Shown in pieces: positions 24,311 through 36,976 of a stretch of DNA of 64,000 nucleotides (positions are counted from its first letter, which is position 1; each line of letters starts with the position of its first letter). The notes under the pieces are model-generated. The model was not told the DNA's origin. It was given only the letters and a program-made list of their open reading frames with translations, and searched no databases. The stretch lies in contig OX579638.1 in assembly GCA_951230915.1 (NCBI GenBank), positions 558,001-622,000 of the forward strand, written 5' to 3'. Made by a program: the position numbers and the translations under genes. This stretch comes from Antitrichia curtipendula. Taxonomy: Eukaryota > Streptophyta > Bryopsida > Hypnales > Leucodontaceae.

Positions 24311-26937
24311 TCTTTTATTAGTTGCATTGCACTTGTTGGATTTTATTTTATCGTTTATTATACGTTGTTTTTTGTACTTCAAACATCAATATTCTATGTA
24401 CCTCTAATTATTATATTGTAGGCTTCTTTTTTATTTCACAAATTTACAAGTTATATATGATATTGTAATCATAATATTCTAGTGGTGCTGAAATGTGAAG
24501 CCGTCTTGTCGTTTTAGGAATCCAAATTCTCAGAAAACGTTACAAGTCCAACTATATATTATTTTTTGTATTAAAGTTCCTATCTCATTTTATAAGCTAC
24601 AATTCATTAGTTGGACAAACATTCAGAAGACATCATTTCAATGGGTAAAATTAACATCATTAGTAAATAGCTCGAAATGGACAAAATGCACTACAATGGT
24701 GATTCATGGAATAAGTATCTTTTCTTTAAATCTTGAACCCTAACTATATCAAGGGAATTTTGCAATAAAGTTCACTACAAATGAGCTGAATACCCTCTAA
24801 AGAAAAAAAAATTTATTACTATTTCTTTTTTCCATCCTACATTGTGAGGTGAAGTCATTATTTTAAAGTCCATAGTCATAGAATTATCCATTTGGTTCAA
24901 AAATAAATTAAAATAAATTAAAATAAATAAAATAAATATATATATATATAAAGACCACATTCATAGGTACCTCATCAATTTTCAGACTATAAAAATAGAC
25001 ACTTACACGCTCACAGGCTCACACATTCACGCTCACAAGCTCAAAGGCTCACAAAATAGCAACCTTGGTTAAAAATACTAGGAATTTGGATGAAAAACTT
25101 ACGTGATAGAACTACCATTAGGTAGAATAAGGGGAGTGCTCTTGGAAAAAATATATAAAGGCATCCTTAGGTTGTTGCAAGAAAGAGTAATCATTTTTGT
25201 TCTACTTTGGCTGTTTTCGGCTAGTACTCCCAGTACTATGAGCTTTTTGCGTATGAATTTTTTAAAATAAAATAAAATAAGAATAATCAGTATAATACTT
25301 AAGTAGATTATCACCAAAATTTCAAATTTAAAAAAAATCTAGGTCAAAATTTATTCACAAAAAAGAGTGAGTTGAAATTTTGAATTAAATACATATTTTG
25401 ACATTTTCATTTGTAAAAAATAGGAAAAAATAATTTCAAAAGAACTAAAAATATTCCATTTGGGAAGAGTTCATGATGAAGAGATTTCAACAAAAGAAAT
25501 GATCTTGAAATTATCTTCACTATTCAAAACTATGCGTGCAAGGAAGGTTTCTTTGCATGGACGTAGTCAACATAAAATAAAATATTTTTAAATGCCCCCT
25601 GGTTAAAACATGAGTTCTTACTTTGAGAATAGACCATAGAAATTTCAGTTCTAAATCATTAAATTTGAGGACTCCATAGTACTCAATACCCTCAAAATTC
25701 AAAACGTGACATATTAAGTTAATTGATTTTTAAATATAAAATGATTTTTTTTAATTCTGAAAAATCTAAGAGATGATGACACTTAAGACATAGAGCACCA
25801 ATAAGAATTTCAGATTCATACAAATCGTGCTTCAAAAGTTATTACAAACGAAAGCTAAAACACTCTGATTATGACAAATATCCAGTACCATTCTTTCTTG
25901 CAATGACCCCCTTTTCCCTCTCAAAACACCCCTTATTTGTACTATGTCCCTATTAGGTCTGTTTTAGTGAATTTTTGGCTATTTAGCCAAAACTTGCCAA
26001 ACAATTGATTTTGAAGCAATTTTGCTCTATTGTTCTTGTTTTTGAAGCAAGTTTTGAATAACATTGGAGTCCCTTCAAACCTTGCATTTTCTTGCACTTG
26101 TTGGTGTTTGTTCTGTACCAACATTTGTCTTTGAATTTTGCTACACTAACTTGTACTAATACTATAAATTAGCTTCTACATACCTTAGCGATGCTGCTTG
26201 TGAGGGCCTTATAGTGCATGTTTCTTGAGTATTGCATACACTTTGGTAGAAAATCCTAAATTGAAAATTTTCCTAGAATTGTGTATTTGTTTATACTAAC
26301 AAAATTTATGTGCAATTGATATTTATGTGTTGTACTAATACGTGTTGTTTTTTAAGAGTTGGAAAGATTGTGTTAACATTCACTAGCTTTCCTTTGCAAA
26401 AACTTGTCTAATATTTTCTTGTTTCTCAAAGTCACAGCAAAGCTTTGACTTCCTATACTCCCTAGTATTCTAGTTATATTGATTAGAAGCTTTTAGACGG
26501 CAAAGCTTTGACTTCCTAATTCCATAATATTGTGTCCAATTGTTGAAATTTCAAATTCCTACCTTAGTGTTCAAATACCAAGTAGTTGTCAAAGTTTAGT
26601 CCAAGAACTTAAGTGTCAAAACTTAATTTGCAAGTTTAGTTCTAAATAACCACAAAAGAGCCCTAGTATAGCCAAACACTCCAATGTAGCCAAATACCCT
26701 AGTTAGCTTGAGTCCATTATAGTCAAATGTTCTAGTATAGCCAAATATTCTAACACAATTGAGCCCTCATGTAGCCAAATAATCTAGTCAATATAAACTC
26801 CTAATACAGCCGACACTCGGAAAAGGCGGGTCCAACCAATAGACAAGTCTTGGCAAGAGGCGGGTCTGACCCTAGGCAGCCAATTTGACTCACAAGCCGG
26901 CAACCAGATCTTGCACCCTATCAGCCCCTTAGTTGTC
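24311..26937. other. Gene-free AT-rich stretch with short repeats
   Basis: It contains a pentanucleotide AATAA-type run and (AT)n near 24900-24950, a GCTCACA-based microsatellite at about 25005-25060, a block at 25440-25570 related to 1130-1260, and a TAGCCAAAT-based array at about 26650-26800. The portion 25960-26560 shares words (GGCAAAGCTTTGACTTCC-like, TTGTTGGTGTT) with 55610-56160, so it is probably one dispersed repeat. Confidence 0.45.
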
Positions 26938-26942
26938 ACCTA
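26938..26942. repeat. Target-site duplication ACCTA (left)
   Basis: It matches ACCTA at 31108-31112 on the other side of the LTR element, so both ends of the insertion are intact. Confidence 0.9.
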
Positions 26943-27198
26943 TGTTATGGATCGGCTTGACCAAGAAGTCGATGCTCTACTTAGATTGCATTCAAAACAA
27001 ACCAACACTAAATCACCACCAAGTTACAATAATGACAATGAGAATCACACTTACACATTGTATCCAAAATCATATTATCTTCGTTACACAAAATGTCAAG
27101 TGAGGAACAAGCCTCCTCACTTGACTATTAAAGGGAAGGGAGAGGCCAACTAACCTAACTGTTACAACCGTTCCCTTGTTACGAACGGGTTCGTAACA
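26943..27198 (-). repeat. 3' LTR of the chromovirus
   Basis: 256 bp, TG...CA, differing from the other LTR at two bases (G/A near 27083, T/C near 27160). The end adjoining pol is a near-perfect palindrome: TGTTACGAAC, two bases, GTTCGTAACA (27177-27198). Confidence 0.93.
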
Positions 27199-27212
27199 TT
27201 ACCCCCCCTTCT
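27199..27212 (-). promoter_or_regulatory. Polypurine tract
   Basis: On the minus strand an AAGGGGGGG run sits directly upstream of the 3' LTR, the position of the plus-strand primer of LTR retrotransposons. Confidence 0.75.
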
Positions 27213-29495
27213 AGGTTGGGGCCCCGGTGCCGTTGGATGGAGCTTATGAAAATCAGCAATCGCCTCCGGTGCGTTTTCAAGATTGTCCGCCGGCTCCCAC
27301 GAATTCTCCTCCGGGCCATAGCCCTCCCATGACACCAAGTAGTGGAGTTTTTTCCAACGACCGAATAAACATGAATCAATAACCTTGTGCACCTCCCACT
27401 CCACATCTCCAATTGGGGTAATAATCGGCGGAGGTGGTATGCGGCGACGTCCGGGAATGGTATCCTCACGGTATTTTCAAGTAGAGAAACATGGAAAACA
27501 TTGTGAATACGCAATGTCTTAGGTAGTTTTAACCGGTAAACAAGATCGGAGAGTTTAGCTATTATTGAAAACGGTCCAAGAAACTTAGAAGCTAATTTAT
27601 GAGAGGGCTCTGTAGCTGCAATATTTTCATGGCGCAAGAGGACTTTGTCACCTGGTTGAAAGGTCGGTTGTAGTTGTACCCCTCGGTCGTAATTTCGCTT
27701 AGCTTGTTCCCTCGCAATCAAAATCATAGTTTTGAGTTCCTCATGAACTTGTTGTAGATGTCGAACCTGGTCCTCGGCCGCTGGAACAGTGGATGTTGTA
27801 GGTATAGAAAACGATAATGCCGGGTGGTAACCGTACGTGGCATAGAACGGAGAGAACCCTGTTGCCGAATGGCAGGCGTTGTTATAGGCAAACTCGGCTA
27901 ATGGCAATAGATCCGCCCAATTATCTTGACGCTTTGTCGTGAACATTCGAAGAAATTGTTCAATTACTTGATTCACCCTCTCCGTTTGGCCATCCCCTTG
28001 GGGATGAAAAGCCGTCGTTGGTGATGGCTGGATCTTAAGGAGTTCACATAGTCTACGCATAAATTTTGACACAAAAACGGAGCCCTTGTCTGATATGACC
28101 TCCTCCGGCATGCCATGATATTTCTATACATTATTTAAATATAACGATACAGTGTCATTGGAGTCAATGGTCTCCTTTGTAGGTACAAAATGAGCTAGTT
28201 TAGTGTTCTTATCAACAACCACTAGGATAGAGTCATACCCTTTGCTTTGGGGTAGTTTAACGATGAAGTCCGTAGAAACCCGCTTCCATGGAGCATGAGC
28301 GGCTGGAATCGGTTGTAGTAGGCCATATCAAGGATGACGTGTTGATTTTGACCTCTGGCACAAATCGCACCCATCAACATATTGATTGACATAACGACGA
28401 ACAGTAGGCCAATAAAAAATTCTAGTTACCAATTCTAATGTTTTAGCCCGGCCTTGATGTCCCGCGGCGGGAGCGTCATGCCTCGATCGCAATATTTGTC
28501 ACCGAAGTTCGTCATCGTTTGGCACATATATCATGTCTTTGAACCAAAGAATTCCGTCTGTGAGGTTATATTCTTGAAACCGTCGACGGATGTCATGCGG
28601 GCTCTTTTTTAATCCCTCTTTTAGAATTGCCAATAGTGGTTGCAATGCGGGGTCTTCGTCAATGTATAGTTTTATTTGTTCTAGAATTTGAGCATCGCTC
28701 CAAACGGGGTCACAGTCCTCCAATGATGCCAAACGTAGAAGGGGGCGATTCTCTTCATGTCGGCCTTCCATGAGATCAACCCTTCTTGAGAGGGCATCTG
28801 CACGCCCATTTAATGAACCCGGCCGATGTTGGATATCAAAGTCAAACGCGGATAAGAATTCTGACCATCGAGCTCGTCTTCTATTTAATTGCTTCGTAGT
28901 CATAAAGTACTCCAAATTTTTATAATCCGAAATTACACGGACTTGATGAGGTGACCCCTCTAAATACACCCGCCAATCCTGGAAAGCTAAAATAATACTT
29001 AGGAGTTCTTTGTCATAAATGTCGTAGTTCTGTTCAACGGGAGACATTTTAGAACTCTTGTATGCACACGGATGTAAGTGACCGTCATCCCCGTGCTGTG
29101 AAAGAATTGCACCTGTTGCCATGTTTGACGCATCCGTTTCAACTACAAAAGGCCGTGCAAAGTCAGGATGGAGTAGTACCGGTGCTTGAAGAAATCTTGA
29201 TCGTAGGTCGATGAATGCTTGACTTGCTTGTAGGTCCCATTCAAATTGTTTGTTCTTTTGAGTTAGAATAGTGAGAGGAACGGTAATCTTGGAATAATCA
29301 CATATAAACCGGCGGTAAAAATTTGCAAATTCAAGGAAGGCTTGAATTTCCTTAACCGAGGTTGGAACGGGCCAATCTTTAATAGTTTGCACCTTGTCTG
29401 GACACATTTCAAGTCCTTTAGCCGAGACAATCATTCCCAAAAATTCAACGGAATGCTGATGGAATTGACATTGGATTCTTTAGCATATAGTCCAT
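27205..29495 (-). pseudogene. Broken pol: RT end, RNase H, integrase, chromodomain
   Basis: From the gap edge: an RT thumb region (MIVSAKGLEMCPDK, EFANFYRRFI); RNase H with ETDASNMATGAIL, YDKELLSII, VISDYKNLEYF and GRADALSRR; an integrase zinc motif (H-x6-H ... CDLC); a core with VVVDKNTKLAHF, ISDKGSVF and DGQTERVNQ; a GPY/F-type module (FLGPFSII); and a chromodomain (EWEVHKVID, YLVSWEGYGPEENSWEP). Stops interrupt the integrase frame at 28499-28501 (TGA), 28328-28330 (TGA) and 28124-28126 (TAG). A frameshift near 27465 separates integrase from chromodomain. A one-base loss within about 25 bp of the gap shifts the RT frame. The chromodomain frame runs into the LTR and stops at 27162. Confidence 0.9.
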
Positions 29496-29695
29496 NNNNN
29501 NNNNNNNNNNNNNNNNNNNNNNNNNNNNNNNNNNNNNNNNNNNNNNNNNNNNNNNNNNNNNNNNNNNNNNNNNNNNNNNNNNNNNNNNNNNNNNNNNNNN
29601 NNNNNNNNNNNNNNNNNNNNNNNNNNNNNNNNNNNNNNNNNNNNNNNNNNNNNNNNNNNNNNNNNNNNNNNNNNNNNNNNNNNNNNNNNNNNNNN
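29496..29695. other. Assembly gap of exactly 200 N
   Basis: A 200-base run of N removes the end of gag, the expected protease and most of RT. The round length suggests an arbitrary scaffold gap. About 1 kb of coding sequence is missing relative to a normal chromovirus, so the true gap is larger or the element is internally deleted. Confidence 0.95.
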
Positions 29696-30718
29696 GGGCT
29701 TTGAGGGATTCGTGGGGCAACGTGATCGAATATGACCTACTCCACCGCAACCCCAACAACGTCCTTGGCGTTGATATTCTTGCCGTTCCACCGCCGTTTT
29801 TGCCAAGGCTGTAGAAGGAGTACGCACCGCTCCAAGCTCCATCGGCACCGGCCCGGAGGTATTCGAGTTAGATTGAACCTTCCCCAGTGCATTTCGTGGC
29901 AAAGTTGTTGGGGAGCGGAAACTTGAAGTCTCAAAAGGTGAACGGCGGTTTTGACGCCGACCCCATAATCTCTCATCGATTCGGGATGACATTGCCATCC
30001 AATCTTGTAGCCGGCGTGGTTGAGTCTCCGCCGTCGCCACCGAATCCAAAATCTCATCCTTGAGTCCTCCACGAAAACGAGCTACCAAACTGGATTCGTT
30101 CCAATCGAGTAGCGCCGCGCATTCATTAAACATAGAAATATAATTCGCGACTGACCCAGTTAGTCGAAGCTTCCCAATGCGATCCTCCGCATTGCTCTGA
30201 CGGTCAATATCCCCATATACGGAAATCACGGACTCCCGAAAAGCTTGGTAATCGCCCAATAACTTGTGATCACGCTCCTCGTCCAAAGCTTGGAGAAGAG
30301 GCATAGCCCAATTTTGTGCCGCTCCAGTCATATACGAAAGCGCATAAGCTACCTTATCTGCATCAGAGCTATAAGTGCGCGGTTTACCTCGAAATACAAG
30401 ACGGAGTTGTGCAAACCACCGGTAAACTTCATTTCCCTTCTTTCCGGAAAATTTTTCCGGTTCCGCTACCTTCGATTCTTTGAGTTCCACATTGGATTCC
30501 GCACACCTCCCTCCTAACACCCCTCCGCTATTGGAGACGGGAGAGACCACCGATCGTGGTCCTTGCGCTGCTCGACTCGAAATCTCTTGTATCAATTGAG
30601 GAAGTGTGGCTTGGAACACACTTTGGATTTGTTGTTGGATGAAGGCCGCCCACTCCGACCCCATCCCATCCGGCATCAATTCTTCCCCCGGTTGGACCAC
30701 CGGTGGTACTTGATCCAT
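29696..30718 (-). CDS. Gag of the chromovirus (3' truncated by the gap)
   Basis: The ATG at 30718 is followed by about 340 uninterrupted codons to the gap. The N-terminus is MDQVPPVVQPGEELM. The capsid-like region has KFSGKKGNEVYRWFAQLRLVF, GAAQNWAMPLL and FRGGLKDEILD, typical of the retrotransposon Gag domain. Near the end PMELGAV precedes a CCHC zinc knuckle (CWGCGGVGHIRSRC), which binds genomic RNA during particle assembly. No stop or frameshift occurs in the visible part, unlike pol. Confidence 0.9.
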
Positions 30719-30851
30719 CGAAGGAGATTAGGGTTCCGAATTAAATAATCCTACAAAATCTCTCATGGTAACGGCCGTTGTCCAAAGCCATCAATGCACC
30801 TTCAACGTGGGAATCCGAATTAGAGCATGGACTTTGCATGACTTGACATTA

Positions 30852-31107
30852 TGTTATGGATCGGCTTGACCAAGAAGTCGATGCTCTACTTAGATTGCAT
30901 TCAAAACAAACCAACACTAAATCACCACCAAGTTACAATAATGACAATGAGAATCACACTTACACATTGTATCCAAAATCATATTATCTTCATTACACAA
31001 AATGTCAAGTGAGGAACAAGCCTCCTCACTTGACTATTAAAGGGAAGGGAGAGGCCAACTAACCTAACCGTTACAACCGTTCCCTTGTTACGAACGGGTT
31101 CGTAACA
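30852..31107 (-). repeat. 5' LTR of the chromovirus
   Basis: 256 bp, about 99% identical to the 3' LTR. It carries the same terminal palindrome at 31086-31107 and is followed outside by the ACCTA duplication. Confidence 0.93.
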
Positions 31108-31112
31108 ACCTA

Positions 31113-32270
31113 GGCCTCTGGATTTTCTTTCTTTCTCTTTTGTTCGCTTTTTAGTTCAATTATAGTCCAAAATAACTAAAAAAAATGTTAGCATTGTGTT
31201 GGTAGAAGTTCCTACAAATATGGGGTATTATTCCCTAAAAGTCCGGAAGTGCCTTAAGCACTTTCATTTCCTACTTCCAGAGTCTAATTGGGTATTTAGA
31301 AAGTAATTGGATATAGATTAGGAATTTGAAATAGAATTAAGCCTTGTTGGCAAAGTAGTAAAGTCACATGTAATTTAGACTATTTTTGGATTTATCTTTG
31401 AGTGCATGTGACACATTAGAAGTTAAATGAGTTGATGGGACAAATTAGCAATCATCCTTTTAGGTTATAGGAGTTTTCTGGTTAATTCATATAAAGGTCA
31501 CCATCCAATTTGTAAGAGTTGAGAAAAGTTACTACGTGCTTTGTAAGTTAAAATTTGGCATTTGGAGAAATGGAATGACTGAAGATTGGAGAAAGATATT
31601 TATAGTATAAAAACTCGCCAGAAGCTCAATGATGAAATTGGTTTGCCCAAATTCCCTTGTATGGGAATGATTCTTCTCTGGAGGAATTAAAACTAGAGGT
31701 TGTAATTACGATTATCCTAAGATTAGTGCAATGTTAATTTAAGAACTTGCACTTAGCATTTGAAGACTTCCTAGAAGCTACCCAAAAAGTTTTAGATTGC
31801 AGAAGATGACTCCATAGGAGGTCAAACACATATTCCAGCATTGAAAAATTCATATTAATTACCCAGGTAGTAGTAAAATTACACTAAAAATTAGATTAGT
31901 TTTTTTAACACAAATAAGTGTCCAGCCAAATTTGGAGGCATTCCAACACCAACAAGTACTAGAACCAATGGCGGCAACAATTTTTAACAAAATTCCAAAA
32001 TATTTGACGGGTTGATTGGTGTCCCCGGGACCTACAGTGTTCAAATCAAGTCAAATTGGACTTTTTTCTCACTTACTTGAACCTTCTAAACAGCCTTGGC
32101 TAGTCAAAATATTTGGAAAAAGTAAAATCCATCATTTGGATTTTTCACCTTTTTCATTGGATTTTTTAATGATGACTTTTGCAAGCCAAATGACCTAAAA
32201 GTAGGGGGTGTAGGGTCTTGTGGGAGTACGAAAATCACTAAAACAACGCATTGACTTAGAAACAGGCAGA
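31113..32270. other. Gene-free AT-rich stretch
   Basis: No supported ORF or clear repeat was seen. The minus-strand frame 31859-32044 has no recognisable features. Confidence 0.4.
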
Positions 32271-32274
32271 ATAG

Positions 32275-32676
32275 ATTAGAATTTCTCAAAATTTTCGGAT
32301 AAGATAGGACATTTTAGATCGGAAAGTAGAAATTCCGGAATAACCAATTTAGAGAAATCTAAATCGATTACGGATGGTAAGGATCCGGGGTAGAACCGGA
32401 ACCGGAATCCGGAAAGCCTAGAGGCTAGGATCCGGCCTAGCCGAGTAGTGTACCGTGTGCACGGAATCCTAATCGCGTTCCCAGCACAGGAACGGGAAGG
32501 CGACGGGTTCGGGTATTTAAGGACCACTGTTACCCTAATCCTCATCATTTGTCTTGCTGACTTTCAGGAACGCATAGTTGAGAGAAAAAGTGGTGAGATA
32601 GAGATCGGATAGGGAGTGAACAGTGAGGTCGGTGCCGATTGCACCGGATTAGGTTGTGTTCTGTTGTCCACAGACA
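32275..32676 (+). promoter_or_regulatory. GC-rich island with TATA box upstream of a short ORF
   Basis: The composition changes abruptly, with repeated ATCCGG/CCGGAA words (about 32330-32440). A TATA-like TATTTAA lies at 32514-32520, about 160 bp before the ATG at 32677. The leader is purine-rich. The same ATCCGG-rich style is seen only at 52.2-55.2 kb. It may be the 5' end of an element related to that island. Confidence 0.5.
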
Positions 32677-32931
32677 ATGGCGGAAAGTTCAGATCCGAAA
32701 GCGGCGAAGTCGTCGGCGATTTTCCGGATGGTGTACCCTGTCATTCCAACCGATGTAATCCACCGCAAGGAGTTAGAAGAGGATCTGACGCGGGGGTGGA
32801 AGTACGCTAGACCCCATACACTTTTGGCAAAAGTACTATGTATTATATTCGCAAAAAGTACTAAAAGTGTACTAAATGTATCCTTCAGAGGAGAGATACG
32901 CGACATACGTCATCGGATTCTGATTGCGTGA
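32677..32931 (+). CDS. Short hypothetical ORF (84 aa), probably a truncated protein
   Basis: MAESSDPKAAKSSAIFRMVY and ELEEDLTRGWKY look like a true N-terminus with normal codon use up to about 32815. After that the sequence becomes AT-rich and the translation loses character, so coding probably breaks or meets an intron there. The family is not recognised. The break point is marked by a short stretch that matches 52171-52198 in inverted orientation. Confidence 0.4.
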   Translation: MAESSDPKAAKSSAIFRMVYPVIPTDVIHRKELEEDLTRGWKYARPHTLLAKVLCIIFAKSTKSVLNVSFRGEIRDIRHRILIA

Positions 32932-35900
32932 TTACAGCTGGTGGATGTAGATCGACCAATGGCTGCAAAGTCAGCTCATTAAAATCCAGATCGAGTGCAC
33001 AGATTTGGAGGGCGCCAGCTTGGTTGTCCCACGATTCCCAGCTTTGCTACTTGACACGTGGTGACTGTGGATGAATTCAGGCGAATGTTTTGAATTAAAG
33101 GTCAGTAATCGCGGGCCACATTCCCGCCCTCAAGTTTTTCATTGAATAATGAAGTTAATTCATCCAATATTAACATTGCAAACTAGTTTAGGAAGCAAAA
33201 CGTATGGAATTTTGACATTTGTATCCATTGTTTGAATGAACCTTGGATGAAGAACCATTTTTGATATATAATGATTACCTGGATTTTGATTTTTTTTAAC
33301 CAATTCATCTTTCTCATAGGAAAATGAATAAAGTACTTTAAAGATTAATTTTATTCTTCTATAAATCCTTGAAGGACTTATCAAATGGTCCTTAAATGGT
33401 CAAAGAACTTATCAAAGCTATACATTGCCTTCTAAATTGTATTCAAATAACAACTTTGTTATTTATTAGTTGAAACTATGAATGATACATCATTGCGGAA
33501 AAAATTTCAAATTGTTTCATTAATTGCAATTTATTTCTTTTAATTTTTGACATTTCTAAAAATTTCAAGATAGAATACAAATAAAACTTGTCAAATTTCA
33601 TTTTCTTTGTTTCAGAGACCTACCGAAAATGGATATTTTGAAAGTTACTATTGGAGTTGACTAAGCTACATTCACTTTTTTCATGCATGGACCTTGAAAG
33701 GTTTGGTGACTATACGCGTTCAAGTGACATAATGGCCACATTTTACTCATATTTATATAAATTATTTCATACTTAAGTGTCCAAACCCTATGAGTATGTG
33801 GGTGTCTATTTTGAATCCATATTTTGTTTCCTTGTTCATTAAAATGAAATTGAAAACCAACCACTAATTTTTTTTTTTTACTTTTTTCAACCAAAATAAT
33901 GATCTTTCTTCAGGAAAATGAATCAAGTGCTTCTTAGATTAGTTTGTTATTTTGTTAAAAACTAACCACATTGAATTGACATGGTACTGACCACATTTTC
34001 ATTGTGTATATGTAATTCAATTTATGAAAATCCAAATCCTTTGAATATATAGGGGTCCATTTTCATCCATATTTCTATTAAATGTAGATAACAATGGAAT
34101 TTAAAAGGGCTCAAGCAAATGTGTTCTCCATTTCTTTTTACCAGTTGATATTTTTTTAGAGAAATGAATCAGGTCTTCCTAGGTTCATTTTGTTCTTCTA
34201 TTCAAGATTAACTACGTTGAAATGACGTAGTAGCCACATTATATTTAAGAATATATATAGACATACTTCAGTTAAAAATTTCCTTTAATCGTATGAATAT
34301 GTGGGGATCCATTGTCAATTATAGTAATTAAAATATTATTTTAAAATGTTATTTTAAAATGCCAATTATGTGTGTGTGTGTGTATATAGATATATACATG
34401 TAGTTTAGTTCATAAAAGCCTAAATCCTATAATTATATAAGTGGTCTAATTTCAATCCCATTTTTTTTTCATCAAATGTTGGTTACAATGAAATTGAAAA
34501 GCAACCAAATGTGTTCTCTATTTTCTTGAATAGACTAAAGCTAATCTTAGTGCAATGCATTTAGTCTAACATTTATTCGGGTCAACCAAATTTTTTTATA
34601 TTTCTAAAGAATAGGGAAAAAAAAAAAGAGTTTCGTGGAAATTTATATTTTATGTTGTATATTGTATATCCAAATGTGTTAAAGATCAAGGTAATTATCC
34701 TCATATTGAAACCTTCACTTTGCATCTAAATATTGAAATAAAATTTGCCAAAATTGTACTTGGCTACAATATTGTTAGAACGTTTTCAATTTTGCTTTCC
34801 AAAAATGAATCCAAATACAATCTTCTTTTGTTTGTAAAGTGACTTGGACTTTGCTCCTTGTCATCATGTATAATAAAATATACAATCATCTACATACAAA
34901 ATTTCCAATCATCAAATGATGTATTGTTGAAAATATTTAAACAATGTAAAAGTCACTTCTATACAAACTGTGACTTCTACACTTCTCCAAACTTTAAAGC
35001 TTTCTTCAATGAAATTCTTTTAATTATAGTATAATTTTAGTTTTCTGTACGTAATTCTCTGTAGTTGACTCCAAAATTCTTCTAATTTTCATGGAAAAGA
35101 TATAGAATTAAGGTTGATTTCCAAAATTTCTATCAATGTATCTAGTCACATTTATCAATTTGGTAATACTTAACTCTATATAAAATTCAAAATTAAATGA
35201 ATTTCCTATCAAATATTTTTACCTAAAAAATACTCCATTTCCTCAATAAACTTAAACAAAATTGAATTGTATTAAAAAAATGCATTGAAAACTTTGATTA
35301 AATTATAAATAATCCAAGAAGGAGCTTAAAACTGTAAAAATTCAATTAATGTATCCAATTTGAAAACCAAAATGGAAAGAATAGACATTGAATACCCTAG
35401 AGGGTATTAAAAAAATTGCAATTTAAATAAGTAGGTGAAGATGTCCATCGAAGGGTTACTAAATCAAATGTGTTGTAAGAAGGATGTTTATTAAACTTAA
35501 AACATTATGTCAATGATTTACAACCTAAATCCTTGATTAAATAAAATCCTAAGTAAACATACTCTTAGTCTTTTAAGGCTTTGGCTATGATTACACTAAA
35601 CATATTACTTTTGTTTTAGGCAACTATGACATCGTAACATGTGCAGTGCTATAATCCAAGTATTGGGGTGTTATTTTGAAAATTACATGATTTGATGATT
35701 GTATTAAAAATATGGTCTAAGTTAAAACATCGAAACTTTGCACTTAACACAATTGATATCACTTCTAGGCCTGGTTTCAATTTAAAAGGCTCAAATTGAT
35801 TTTTCTATTAAAGTAGCCACTTGTAAGTTAACAAATTGATTGTTGTACATAATAAATTTTCAAAATAAACACAATTATCTCATTTATAGATTTTTAATTC

Positions 35901-36970
35901 AAAAATTGAACTTTTAATTTATAAAAATTGATATCACTTCTAGGCCTGGTTTCAATTTAAAAGGCTCAAATTGATTTTTCTATTAAAGTAGCCATACATA
36001 ATAAATTTTCAAAATAAACACAATTATCTCATTTATGGATTTTTAATTCAAAAATTGAACTTTTAATTTACAAATAAATGTAGGGAGCGGGGGAAGACAA
36101 TACAAATAAATGTGTACAGTTCGTTCAAATTCCCAATGAACTAGACAAAATTAAATTCCAATAAAAGGGGGGGGGGGCTTGAGGACCAAGTGGATGTCCC
36201 TCACACAACCACGTGTCCGAGTTCTTTCCGTTTGGTCCCCGGAGTTATGTGCTGTTGAAAGAAGAACCCTCTTATAGGAAGCGTTGAAGTGAGTAGCAAA
36301 CAATATGGGATAAATAGAAGGTCGCGTTTGTCTAACTACAACGTGGACTCAAAAACAGGTAACAATAGGAAAGAAATTCCTACTGGATTTTTGAAATAAT
36401 CGAATTGCACCATTTTGGATCTCTACCTACTTTGAAGTGATTTAAATTCTCTACATAATGGAAGGGTCTTTTCAGTTCCAAGTTTGAAATTATTCAATTG
36501 AAATGTAGAAGCTTGTTTTGTCATTAAAAAGGTAACAAAAATTGGTTTATTATGGAGAATGCCGATTGCAGTGACCATGTGAAATCTAAAAATTTGATAA
36601 TCAAAATTTTATGAGGCTATTTTAGGCTCTATTTTATAAAATTAATTTATGCAACTAGAATTTAATTTACTAACCTAGGTATATTTAATCATCAATCAAT
36701 AGTTGTTGAGAAATTAAACATTCATGTGAACCAAATAGTAAAACTTAAACATTTAAAAAAAAAATGTATTTTAGATAAACGACAAATGGTCTCTACGGTG
36801 TTCAATTTCTATTTTTACCATTTTAAAATGCACAAATTATTATGTTTGAAACCTATTGACATTGTTTATTAAGATATTTACATTCCCTAAATTCACTATA
36901 AGAAAATCTCATAACAATTAAGGAAAAAAAATTCTAAATACATAAGATGTACAACATTTTGACACTTTGT
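32932..36970. repeat. AT-rich gene-free region with diverged ~250-bp tandem repeats
   Basis: Between about 33290 and 34570 related blocks recur near 33792, 34043, 34299 and 34432 (GAATATRTGGGGRTCCATTTTCA-like, then ATGAAATTGAAAA). They are spaced about 250 bp, the last one shorter. A (TG)n run lies at about 34371-34384 and a G run at 36169-36177. No ORF is supported. Confidence 0.5.
35751..36075 (+). repeat. Tandem duplication, ~175-bp unit
   Basis: The block starting AATTGATATCACTTCTAGG at 35751 is repeated at 35926. The second copy is nearly identical but lacks about 30 bases (CTTGTAAGTTAAC... to TGTACAT). Confidence 0.85.
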
Positions 36971-36976
36971 CTACCT

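Larger units (their letters stand above)
26943..31107 (-). mobile_element. Ty3/gypsy chromovirus LTR retrotransposon
   Basis: The element lies on the minus strand. Two 256-bp LTRs begin TG and end CA and are bounded by a perfect ACCTA duplication. The order on the minus strand is 5' LTR, gag with a zinc knuckle, a 200-N gap, the end of reverse transcriptase, RNase H, integrase, chromodomain, polypurine tract, 3' LTR. Gag-pol order and the C-terminal chromodomain place it among chromoviruses. The LTRs differ at only two positions, which implies recent insertion. Pol nevertheless has three in-frame stops and two frameshifts. No primer-binding site beginning TGG is evident directly after the 5' LTR (30851 downward). 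Confidence 0.93.

Noticed and set aside
26911..27153. 80-codon plus-strand frame, repeated at 30856-31062
   Set aside because: It is the antisense of the LTR, which is why it occurs twice.
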